NCBI RefSeq assembly: GCF_003385495.1
Contig: NZ_QNUH01000001.1
Span: forward strand, 434,001-498,000
Reading direction: 5' to 3'
DNA: 64,000 nucleotides
Source of the DNA: Chryseobacterium elymi
Lineage (GTDB): Bacteria > Bacteroidota > Bacteroidia > Flavobacteriales > Weeksellaceae
This document shows positions 43,948 to 51,585 of the stretch, in pieces. The translations under genes were made by a program, and so were the position numbers. The notes under the pieces were generated by a model. The model did not search any database and had not been told where the DNA came from. It saw only the letters and a program-made list of their open reading frames with translations. Position 1 is the first letter of the stretch. Every line of letters starts with the position of its first letter.

Positions 43948-44691
43948 CTATCCTACCAGCCATTCTTTAAAATCTTTTACCCTGTCCCGGCTGACCGTGA
44001 TTTCTTCCAGTGGCTGAAACTCCATGTCAACCTTGTAATACGGGGACGTATGGATGTTTTTTATATAGTCTGAATTGATGATAAACTGTCTGTTGACACG
44101 GAAAAATTTCTTTTCTTCCAGAATATCTTCAAGCTCATCCAGCGTGAAATCTGAAGGATAAGCACGTTCTCCGGTCTGAAGGTAGACAATCTTGTTTTCA
44201 CTGAAAAAACAGCTTATTTCCTGTGTCTGGACTATTTTGAGATTATATCCTATTTTCACTAAAACCCTAGAAAGTGTAGACCTTTCTTTCCTGATCAGCT
44301 GTTTAATATCTTCAGAACCGGTTGTATTACTGGCGGGGATAAATGATTTGAACTTTTCTACTGCTCCTGAAAGATCTTCTTCCAGAATGGGTTTTAAAAG
44401 ATAATCAATGCTGTTGAGTTTAAATGCTTTCAAAGTATACTGATCAAAAGCTGTGGTATAAATGATGAAGCCTTTGGTGGGTACTTTCTCAAAAATATCG
44501 AAAGATAAGCCGTCACCAAGAACAATATCTGAAAAAATCAGCTGCGGATGCTCGTTTTCAGAAAACCAGTTAATTCCCTCTTCTACAGATTCTATTTTGC
44601 CAACGATTTCTATTTCAGGAAAATTACTCAGCATTCTTTCCAGTTTCCTTGAAGCAGGTTTTTCGTCTTCGATAATAACAGTCTTTATCAT
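43948..44691 (-). CDS. LytTR-family response regulator
   Basis: 247 residues. Receiver domain (about 1-120): KTVIIEDEKPASRKLERML, phospho-acceptor Asp in LIFSDIVLGDG (about residue 56), and the Thr and Lys sites YTTAFDQY and YLLKP. DNA-binding LytTR domain (about 140-247): FFSENKIVYLQTGERAYPSDFTLDELE ... FFRVNRQFIINSDYIKNI ... EITVSRDRVKDFKEWL. It should work with the LytS-type kinase 1.7 kb upstream on the same strand. It is the last gene of that set. Confidence 0.93.
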   Translation of the reverse strand: MIKTVIIEDEKPASRKLERMLSNFPEIEIVGKIESVEEGINWFSENEHPQLIFSDIVLGDGLSFDIFEKVPTKGFIIYTTAFDQYTLKAFKLNSIDYLLKPILEEDLSGAVEKFKSFIPASNTTGSEDIKQLIRKERSTLSRVLVKIGYNLKIVQTQEISCFFSENKIVYLQTGERAYPSDFTLDELEDILEEKKFFRVNRQFIINSDYIKNIHTSPYYKVDMEFQPLEEITVSRDRVKDFKEWLVG

Positions 44692-44738
44692 TGGGGTTAT
44701 AGTTTTTAGGGAATAAAATTAAAGAAAAAATGCACAGC

Positions 44739-45014
44739 TTAAAAGTGTATGCTCTTTTTGTTTTTCTTCATCTCTTTTTCTATAATTCCTCTTTCCCATT
44801 CTGTGTCCAAAAGGAACAGCTTAACGGCTTTTACAGTCAAAATAATACCCCATATAACCAGAATTACAGATCCGTCGAATAAGGAAAAATCAAATTTTCC
44901 ATTTTCAAAAAAATCATTGAAAAATATAATTCCGGTTACTATTCCAAACCAAAGAAGGTTTTTGTAAAATTTCTTTAGCTGTGTTACTCTTTCGTATGCG
45001 CTATCGTAATTCAT
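44739..45014 (-). CDS. 2TM-domain protein
   Basis: 91 residues, the Bacteroidota 2TM domain: YERVTQLKKFYKNLLWFGIV, two membrane helices, EWERGIIEKEMKK. The least similar of the four in this locus. Lies between another 2TM gene and the response regulator gene. Confidence 0.82.
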   Translation of the reverse strand: MNYDSAYERVTQLKKFYKNLLWFGIVTGIIFFNDFFENGKFDFSLFDGSVILVIWGIILTVKAVKLFLLDTEWERGIIEKEMKKNKKSIHF

Positions 45015-45037
45015 GATCTTTAATTTTTGTACTTAAA

Positions 45038-45334
45038 TTATAATGTTTTTATGTTCTTTGCGTCCTGATCCATTAATTCTTTGATCTTTTTTTCTTCCCA
45101 TTCTTTACCGATCCCGAAAACGTTCACCGCATGTGCTATAATTCCGATTCCCCATCCCAGCATGGGCCAATAGAACCATAAGTGTTTTGGGGATGTGAGC
45201 AGATTCAATACGAGCAGGAAAGGAATAACCAAACAGTATGAGGTAAGATTTCCGTAAAATCCTTTTAACTCTTTTACTCTTTTTACAGCTTTTTCATAAG
45301 CCAGTGTTTCTTTTGTGTAACCTAATGTTTCCAT
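45038..45334 (-). CDS. 2TM-domain protein, near copy of the kinase C-terminus
   Basis: 98 residues. AYEKAVKRVKELKGFYGNLT, LNLLTSPKHLWFYWPMLGWG and EWEEKKIKELMDQD are almost the same as the C-terminal domain of the histidine kinase at 46392-47732. Two membrane helices. A recent gene split or copy is likely. Confidence 0.85.
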   Translation of the reverse strand: METLGYTKETLAYEKAVKRVKELKGFYGNLTSYCLVIPFLLVLNLLTSPKHLWFYWPMLGWGIGIIAHAVNVFGIGKEWEEKKIKELMDQDAKNIKTL

Positions 45335-45488
45335 AATCTTTATTTTAAAAAGGTAATTTGTTTTTGTTGAATCAAAGATAGTTCAGAAATAGGGCTCTAG
45401 TCAATTTTATATGACTGAGTGGTAGAATATGCTTTCTGAATCGTAAAAAGATAGGTTACCGTAAGCTTGTTTTGGATATGCCCTCAAA

Positions 45489-46058
45489 TCAGTAAATAAA
45501 TGGGATGAACTTTTTGGTCTTTTTCCGGTATTCTATATATTCTTCTCCGAATTGATCTATCAGAGCCTGCTCTTCAATTTTTATACGATAAGTGAAAGCG
45601 ATAAATGGTGGCAGGAACGCCAGGATTAAAGAAACCCAGTTATTAAGATAAAATCCTAATCCTAAAGAGGTTAACAGGGAGAATGTATATTAAGGATGCC
45701 TCAGGTATCTGTAGAAGCCGTCTTTCTTGATCTTATGATCTTGTTTTATTGTGACGTCTACTGTAAAATACTTACCTAAAGACCTGATTATTATAAATCT
45801 AAAAACAATTCCTATAAGGATAAAAGCTTCGCCTGCATATAAGATCCAGCCGCCTTCCGCAATTGGGAATTTTGTGATATATGATATCGTTACGGAAGCT
45901 GCAATGGAAAACGGAATGGCCATCCATAAAATATTCAGTGTAGACTTATCTTTGTCTTTCTTGTCTTCCTTGCTAGATTTCAGCATACTTTTATAGAGAA
46001 TCTCTGTAAGAAACCAGGCAACCATTGAGATTGTGAACAAAGCTTGGAGTAAATGCAT
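45489..46058 (-). pseudogene. Isoprenylcysteine methyltransferase-like gene with in-frame stop
   Basis: The frame would give 189 residues: several membrane helices, then FYRYLRHP, the SAM-site motif of ICMT/PEMT-type enzymes, where TAA (45690-45692) follows directly. Beyond it the same frame goes on YTFSLLTSLGLGFYLNN ... EEQALIDQFGEEYIEYRKKTKKFIPF, the rest of the family. Relatives have RHPSYTG, so a TCA to TAA change fits. If real, the 122-residue product would lack the SAM site. Sequencing error or suppression cannot be ruled out. Confidence 0.8.
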
Positions 46059-46111
46059 ATTTTTAAATTAAGATTAAAAAAGTAAGTTTAAACTTCATTT
46101 ACGGAACTTTT

Positions 46112-46414
46112 TCAGTTCTTCTCTTTCTCCATCAGTTTCCGGATTTTCTTTTCCTCCCAATTTTTAACGAAGCTTATATTGGGCAAAAAGGTGATAATAG
46201 CATGAGCTACCAGTCCAATTCCCCAAAAAGTCGCCGTAAAGAAGTGTTTGAACTGGAAATAACTCTCTCCGTGTTCTAACTGCTTAATATTATACACTAC
46301 GATCATAGTATTTACTGCGATATACGAGAATAAATGTCCATAAAATCCCCTTAATCCTTCAACCTGCCTTTTAGCCTGCTGATACCGGATATCATTTTCG
46401 TCGTACGTTTCCAT
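46112..46414 (-). CDS. 2TM-domain protein
   Basis: 100 residues from the ATG at 46414 (overlapping the kinase gene by 23 bases; a longer frame to 46513 lies inside that gene). RYQQAKRQVEGLRGFYGHLFSY, two membrane helices, and NWEEKKIRKLMEKEKN at the end. Confidence 0.82.
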   Translation of the reverse strand: METYDENDIRYQQAKRQVEGLRGFYGHLFSYIAVNTMIVVYNIKQLEHGESYFQFKHFFTATFWGIGLVAHAIITFLPNISFVKNWEEKKIRKLMEKEKN

Positions 46415-47732
46415 TATTTCTATTTTTTTGCTTATCCATAATCTCACGGATTTTCTTTTCTTTCCAGGATTCTCCGACTCCAAACACCCGAAATGCATGG
46501 GAAACGATTCCAATTCCCCATCCTAACATGGGATAATAGAACCATAGGTTTTTCGGTGAAGTCATAAGATTAATAATCACTAAAAACGGAATCACAGTAC
46601 AATAGGAAATTAAATTGGCATAAAAGCTTTTGAGTTCTTTTACGCGTTTTCGGGCCTTCTCATAAGATCCGTTCTCATCCTCCGTTTCTACACTGACCGT
46701 GTTTGGTTTATTAGACAGTATCGGAACTTTTACTTTAAAATAATCTTCTGATTTTTCGATGAAAACATTCTTTTTGGTTAGCAGGGCATACCGCTGAACG
46801 ATATTGGCTAAACCGATTCCGGCACTTTCTTTCATCTGCTCTCTTGCCTGGAGATTGTTTTCTATACATAAGGTATCATTATCCGAAAATATTTTAATGA
46901 CTAAAGGCTTTGAAGAGGTCGCAAAATTGTGCTTGATGCAGTTTTCCAGCAAAAGCTGTAATGAAAGTGGAACAACATACCTTTTATAATCTTCTTTTTT
47001 AACTTCAAAAATAAAGTCTACACTGTCTTCAAATCTTGTTTTTAAAAGATCACAGTAGGTTTTTGCAAATTCGATTTCGTCTTCTATCGTTACAAGCTCT
47101 TTATCTTTCTGTTCCAGCACATAGCGGTAAATCTTTGACATCGAGGCTGTAAACTTCTGTGCCTGAATTGGATTCTCATCGATAAGAGAGCTTAATACGT
47201 TTAAAGAATTAAATAGGAAATGCGGGTCCAGTTGGTTTTTCAGGCTTTCAAACTGTGCATTGGCAGATTTTGCGATGAGCTTTTGCTCTACCACTTCTTT
47301 TCTTGATGTTTTCTTAAGCTCTTCCATGAAGCTTTTTGCATGAAGAAATGCAGAAATCAGAAGTGCAATATTGATCATGAACCAGTTTGTCGTAGCATAT
47401 TCTCCGGAGAAAAAGGTTTCTGGTGTGGCCACTTTCTGAATCACTACAAAATTGATATAATTACAGAAATATACGAGCATAAAGTTTCCGATAATGATGG
47501 AAACAATACTTAAAATGGCTCTCGTTCTAGTCGTTTCGGACCAGGGAAACTTTTTATTGAGAAAGTCATTAATAAAAGCATTTCCAAAACCCAGAACAAA
47601 AGAATACATCGTAGAGATCAGCAGCGTAATCAAAAAATTGTAAAAAGTCTTCTCTTTCGTGAAAACCAAGAAGAAAAATAGCGCTGTCGCTAATGATACC
47701 CAAAATAAAATTATAAATCCTTTACGTTTCAT
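46392..47732 (-). CDS. LytS-type sensor histidine kinase fused to a 2TM domain
   Basis: 446 residues. Four membrane helices (about 5-165), then the His-kinase domain with LKNQLDPHFLFNSLNVLSSLI (phospho-accepting His) and YVVPLSLQLLLENCIKHNF and AGIGLANIVQRY for ATP binding. From about residue 360 a complete 2TM domain is attached (SYEKARKRVKELKSFYANLI ... EKKIREIMDK). Fusion of kinase and 2TM is seen in other Flavobacteriia; role of the added domain unknown. The kinase, three free 2TM genes, the ICMT-like pseudogene and the LytTR regulator make one locus. Confidence 0.92.
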   Translation of the reverse strand: MKRKGFIILFWVSLATALFFFLVFTKEKTFYNFLITLLISTMYSFVLGFGNAFINDFLNKKFPWSETTRTRAILSIVSIIIGNFMLVYFCNYINFVVIQKVATPETFFSGEYATTNWFMINIALLISAFLHAKSFMEELKKTSRKEVVEQKLIAKSANAQFESLKNQLDPHFLFNSLNVLSSLIDENPIQAQKFTASMSKIYRYVLEQKDKELVTIEDEIEFAKTYCDLLKTRFEDSVDFIFEVKKEDYKRYVVPLSLQLLLENCIKHNFATSSKPLVIKIFSDNDTLCIENNLQAREQMKESAGIGLANIVQRYALLTKKNVFIEKSEDYFKVKVPILSNKPNTVSVETEDENGSYEKARKRVKELKSFYANLISYCTVIPFLVIINLMTSPKNLWFYYPMLGWGIGIVSHAFRVFGVGESWKEKKIREIMDKQKNRNNGNVRRK

Positions 47733-47749
47733 GATCCGTTTTCTTGGCT

Positions 47750-47757
47750 CAAAATTA
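47750..47757 (-). promoter_or_regulatory. -7 box of the kinase-2TM locus
   Basis: Minus strand TAATTTTG, 17 bases before the kinase ATG. Confidence 0.5.
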
Positions 47758-47821
47758 GTCTTTAATAAAGGTATCGAAAATTATTTTTTACTGAAAGGCA
47801 GATTTCCCTTTCCGAACGGAA

Positions 47822-47850
47822 TAAAAAAAACCTCCGTGTCAGGAAGGTCT
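47822..47850 (-). terminator. Terminator of the gene at 47862-48512
   Basis: Minus strand hairpin ACCTTCC-tgacac-GGAGGT followed by eight Ts; one bulged base. Confidence 0.5.
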
Positions 47851-47861
47851 CACTTTTGTTG

Positions 47862-48512
47862 TTATTTTGCCGGCATACTGATGAAATATTCGGCTTCTGC
47901 TCTGCCCCAGTTCGGGTCTAAGGCTGTTTTAGGTTTATAGGCATTAAATTTTGTAATGGCTTCTTTAAACATTTCCATTCCTTTGGTTTTGCTTCCACCA
48001 TACTGTTCAGGGGTAAAATAGACATCTTCTGCTTTGATAAGAGCTATCCTTGGGTTGGAAGGATCAAGCCTCTCTGCAATACCAAGCTCTTCAGTAGCTT
48101 TAGCACCATCTGTCATATAACGCTGAGCCGGGTTGACCATCATTCTTAAAGAAGCTGCCATTTTTCTCAACAAATGGATCTCCGCATTATCTGCTCCCGC
48201 AAGATTCTGAGCAGTTGCCAGATATTTATCGGCCTGAGCCGCTGTTTCATCCAGCTCCTGCATATTTCCGTTTCTCATCATCAGCCTTCCTTTTTGAATC
48301 TGGGAAAATGCTGCATAATATGGCGGAAGCCATTTTGAGCTTTCTTTACTGCCTATTCTCTGGAAATCGTTAGCCAGAGCCTGGAACTCTTCAGGCGTTT
48401 TACATGTTTCTGTTTTCGCAATCTTTTCAGCCATTATTTTTTCGTAATCTGCCTGTGCAAAAGATGTTAAGCTCATAAAAGCTAAAGCAAAGCTTAATAG
48501 GTATTTTTTCAT
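47862..48512 (-). CDS. Exported protein of unknown function
   Basis: 216 residues from the ATG at 48512, where a signal peptide begins (MKKYLLSFALAFMSLTSFAQ). The frame runs 51 codons further upstream into the TonB-receptor gene, but those residues are not signal-like. Mature part helical, TPR-like (PPYYAAFSQIQKGRLMMRNG ... ELDETAAQADKYLATAQNL ... GIAERLDPSNPRIALIKAEDVYFTPEQYGG). Co-transcribed with the receptor gene by position (82-base gap). Confidence 0.75.
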   Translation of the reverse strand: MKKYLLSFALAFMSLTSFAQADYEKIMAEKIAKTETCKTPEEFQALANDFQRIGSKESSKWLPPYYAAFSQIQKGRLMMRNGNMQELDETAAQADKYLATAQNLAGADNAEIHLLRKMAASLRMMVNPAQRYMTDGAKATEELGIAERLDPSNPRIALIKAEDVYFTPEQYGGSKTKGMEMFKEAITKFNAYKPKTALDPNWGRAEAEYFISMPAK

Positions 48513-48594
48513 TATATCAATTTTTTTAAGTTGGTTAATTGTATTTCCGAAGTTATGTATTTTGCAACGATTGTGATATCTGTTGCTGTTATTT

Positions 48595-50838
48595 TTATAA
48601 ATTATTATTGATTGCATCCTGTGTTCTGTCCACTCCAAAACTGATGAAAGCCCCAATAAATACAAAGGTATTGACCGGTGGAACTACTGATGAGCTTCTG
48701 GTACCATCCAATGAGAAATTGTACCCATAAACGTTTTTAGATCCTAAAACATTGGAAACACTCAATACAAAAACAGTAAAAGCTTTAGCATCTTTTTTTC
48801 CCAGATTCGGAAGATAATTAAAGCTGATATTAAGCGCATTATAATCTTTCAGCTTTCCTTCATTTCTTATATAATTAATCACGTTTCCGCTTTCATCTTT
48901 CGTTGTAATATCATAATAAGGGCGACCTTTAGAATAGGTATAAGATAAATTAACACCCAGCTTCCATTCCGGAATAAATCTCTTGGCCACAGCAGAAAGA
49001 GTATGTGCGGAAGCGAAATTCGGTTTTAAGCTGACCGGATAATTGATAAAATCCCTCTTTGAATCAAGAAACGAATAGCTGATCCAGTAATCTATATTTT
49101 CAAAGGTCTTCTTATCTCGCCAGAAAAGCTCCAGCCCTTTCGCGTATCCAAAACCATTGTTGTTCAGAGCCGTCTGTACCTGCTGATTCTGCTCTTTATC
49201 CGGCGTGATATTGAATGTCTTAATTAACTGGTCATATTTTTTATAAAAAGCCTCAAAACGTAAGCTTCTGCCCTCTGACGTTCTCTGAACCTGGAAAATA
49301 TAATGCTGTGATTTCTGAAAATCAAGATCTGCAGGTCCGTTGATGTATTTGCTTTCAGGGTTTTGATAGAATAATCCGTAGGCAAAGGAAGTTGTCCAGT
49401 CTTTTGCCAGGCGGTAAGCTAATGCAAAACGGGGAGCAATATTACTTTTCCCTAAAAACGAAGAATTTTCTGCTCTTATTCCTATTTTTGCCGACAATGC
49501 ATTGCTGAATCCCAGATCTGTTTCTGCAAAAACAGCAGATATGAGGTCTTTATAATTCTTCTGTACTTCTCCAAAGTTGAGTGTTTCACTCGCATTATTC
49601 AATTCAAAACCGGCTCTTACCGCACTGATTTTATTTATTTTCCGTTCAAGAACAGCTTTGAAGTTGATATAATTTCCATCCGTTAAAAGTTGAGATCTTC
49701 CTGATTCTGTTCCGTCAGTTTCCGTAGAAAAGTTAAGGTCAGATCTATTATAAGAATAAGAAGTTCCTGCGTTTAAAAGGTATTTCCCGAATTTCTGTTT
49801 GAAGGACAGATTATGATAAGTATTTTTTCCTTTAAGCCTTACCACCGCAAAATCATATTCCGGTTCTAAGCTTTCTGCTCTCACCCCCATTTTATTGGAA
49901 TCGTACATTCCGTAATATTTGAAAAATCCGCCTGATTTTGTTTTAATTCTGAAATTAAAATCGCCGTTTAAGCCCTGCGGAGCATCAATAAAATCTGTAT
50001 TAAAGTTAAAAACCTTCTGCATAACGCTTAAAAGTGAATATCCCAATGTGGCTCCGAAAGAATGGCTTTTATCTTCTCCAAGCTTCTGGAATCCAGCGCT
50101 CAAAAAGATGGGTGAAATTCCAAAATCATAAGAACTCTGCTCAGGAAGATCAACACTTTCCAGCATCAGTGCTCCTGAAAGAGCTTGCCCATATAACGCA
50201 GAATATCCGCCGCTAGAAAAAATATTTCCTTTAAAAAGTGATGTATTGAAACGGTCCCTTCCTGCGATTCCCGGAACTGAACTGGAGAAATAATTGTTGA
50301 TCAGACTACCATCCATAAAGATCTTAGACTCGGTTCCCGTGCCTCCTCTGATGAAAAGACCTTCCGTTTCTCCTACTTTCTGAACACCAGGAAGATAATT
50401 CAGGGCTGAAGAGATCTGTCCGTCTGCTCCCGCTGTGGTATAAATATCGATTGGCGTAAGCAGTGCTGTTGCTCTTTTTTTATCACTGGCTTCTATAGAC
50501 CCTGCGGAAACTACTACCGCATCAATTTCACTGATCTGTTCTTTAAGTTCGGCACTGACTGAAATATCCTGATTATCAATCACAATAGGTTTTTCTACAT
50601 CCTCGTATTTCGGATGGGTAAATGTCAGTAGGTGATTCCCTTTTTCGGATGTTTCAAAGGAAAAGTTTCCCTGAGCATCCGTAGTAGCACCGTCATAAGT
50701 ATCTTTTAACGTGATATTTATTTCGCTGATCCCTTTATTTTTAAAAGTAACCTTCCCCGAAATCCTGATCTGTGAATATCCTGCAATAAAGGATAGAAAA
50801 GCAATTAAAAGTAACAGTTTATTTCCTTGTGTTTTCAT
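48595..50838 (-). CDS. TonB-dependent outer-membrane receptor
   Basis: 747 residues. Signal peptide (LLLLIAFLSFIAGYSQ), a carboxypeptidase-regulatory-like domain (about 22-105, ISGKVTFKNKGISEINITLKDTYDGATTDAQGNFSFET), plug with SSALNYLPGVQKVGETEGLFIRGGTGTESKIFMDG, then a 22-strand barrel. The cargo is unknown; no SusD partner is next to it, which argues against a polysaccharide locus. Energised by an ExbB-ExbD-TonB set such as the one at 15-17 kb. It is followed by a secreted helical protein. Confidence 0.9.
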   Translation of the reverse strand: MKTQGNKLLLLIAFLSFIAGYSQIRISGKVTFKNKGISEINITLKDTYDGATTDAQGNFSFETSEKGNHLLTFTHPKYEDVEKPIVIDNQDISVSAELKEQISEIDAVVVSAGSIEASDKKRATALLTPIDIYTTAGADGQISSALNYLPGVQKVGETEGLFIRGGTGTESKIFMDGSLINNYFSSSVPGIAGRDRFNTSLFKGNIFSSGGYSALYGQALSGALMLESVDLPEQSSYDFGISPIFLSAGFQKLGEDKSHSFGATLGYSLLSVMQKVFNFNTDFIDAPQGLNGDFNFRIKTKSGGFFKYYGMYDSNKMGVRAESLEPEYDFAVVRLKGKNTYHNLSFKQKFGKYLLNAGTSYSYNRSDLNFSTETDGTESGRSQLLTDGNYINFKAVLERKINKISAVRAGFELNNASETLNFGEVQKNYKDLISAVFAETDLGFSNALSAKIGIRAENSSFLGKSNIAPRFALAYRLAKDWTTSFAYGLFYQNPESKYINGPADLDFQKSQHYIFQVQRTSEGRSLRFEAFYKKYDQLIKTFNITPDKEQNQQVQTALNNNGFGYAKGLELFWRDKKTFENIDYWISYSFLDSKRDFINYPVSLKPNFASAHTLSAVAKRFIPEWKLGVNLSYTYSKGRPYYDITTKDESGNVINYIRNEGKLKDYNALNISFNYLPNLGKKDAKAFTVFVLSVSNVLGSKNVYGYNFSLDGTRSSSVVPPVNTFVFIGAFISFGVDRTQDAINNNL

Positions 50839-50856
50839 GGGTTTTTATTTTCGGTC

Positions 50857-50864
50857 CAAAAATA
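50857..50864 (-). promoter_or_regulatory. -7 box of the TonB-receptor gene
   Basis: Minus strand TATTTTTG, 18 bases before the ATG. Confidence 0.5.
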
Positions 50865-51029
50865 ATACGGAATATGTCTTTCTTAAAATAAATTTTACTG
50901 AAAGGTATACTTTGGACTCTGAATGGGAAACTCATGTGGTGCTGTTTTTGAAAAAAGGACTGAAATCATAAAGCCTTTCGGAAAATGTTTTATAAATTTA
51001 TCGTTAAAATCACTTTAAATCATTTAAAA

Positions 51030-51533
51030 ATGAAAGGACAAACAATAGTATTACTGGCGGGATGTGCATTTTTAGCGGCTTCATGCTGCACGACAAAAAC
51101 GTACACGGTAAACGCTAAGAGTGGAACACAGACGGGTGGAACGGCAAAGTTTACCCAGAAAGGCGAAGAGGTGACCATGAAACTTGAAGTAACAAACCTT
51201 ACTCCCGGTATTCATGCGGTACATATCCATGAAAAAGGTGACTGTTCTGCGGCCGACGGAACTTCTACAGGAGGACATTGGAATCCCGCCAAGGATGACC
51301 ATGGAAAATGGGGGGCTGAACATTTCCACATGGGAGATATAGGAAACTTAACGGCTGACCAGACAGGGAAGGCTGTCCTGACTTTCAAAACGAATAAATG
51401 GTGTCTTGGCTGTACGGATGAATCTAAAGATATCATCGGAAAAGGGCTTATTGTGCATGCGGCAGCAGATGATTTCCATACTCAGCCTACAGGGAATGCA
51501 GGCGGAAGAGTAGGATGTGTAGAGATTAAATAA
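51030..51533 (+). CDS. sodC: Cu/Zn superoxide dismutase lipoprotein
   Basis: 167 residues. Signal with lipobox (CAFLAASC), so lipid-anchored outside the cytoplasm. Metal ligands: HAVHIHEKGDC, GGHWNPAKDDHGKW, AEHFHMGDIGNL and LIVHAAADDF, and the disulphide/last motif GGRVGCVEI. It converts superoxide to peroxide. The insert WCLGCTDESKD before DIIGKGLIVH has two extra Cys, which is unusual. The ATG at 51030 is chosen; an earlier ATG at 50985 would put a charged stretch before the signal. Confidence 0.93.
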   Translation: MKGQTIVLLAGCAFLAASCCTTKTYTVNAKSGTQTGGTAKFTQKGEEVTMKLEVTNLTPGIHAVHIHEKGDCSAADGTSTGGHWNPAKDDHGKWGAEHFHMGDIGNLTADQTGKAVLTFKTNKWCLGCTDESKDIIGKGLIVHAAADDFHTQPTGNAGGRVGCVEIK

Positions 51534-51547
51534 TTTTCTATTGTAAT

Positions 51548-51583
51548 AAAAAAATCCGCTGATGAATATCAGCGGATTTTTTT
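51548..51583. terminator. Bidirectional terminator between sodC and prc
   Basis: 14-base arms AAAAATCCGCTGAT and ATCAGCGGATTTTT, loop GAAT. Confidence 0.88.
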
Positions 51584-51585
51584 GT

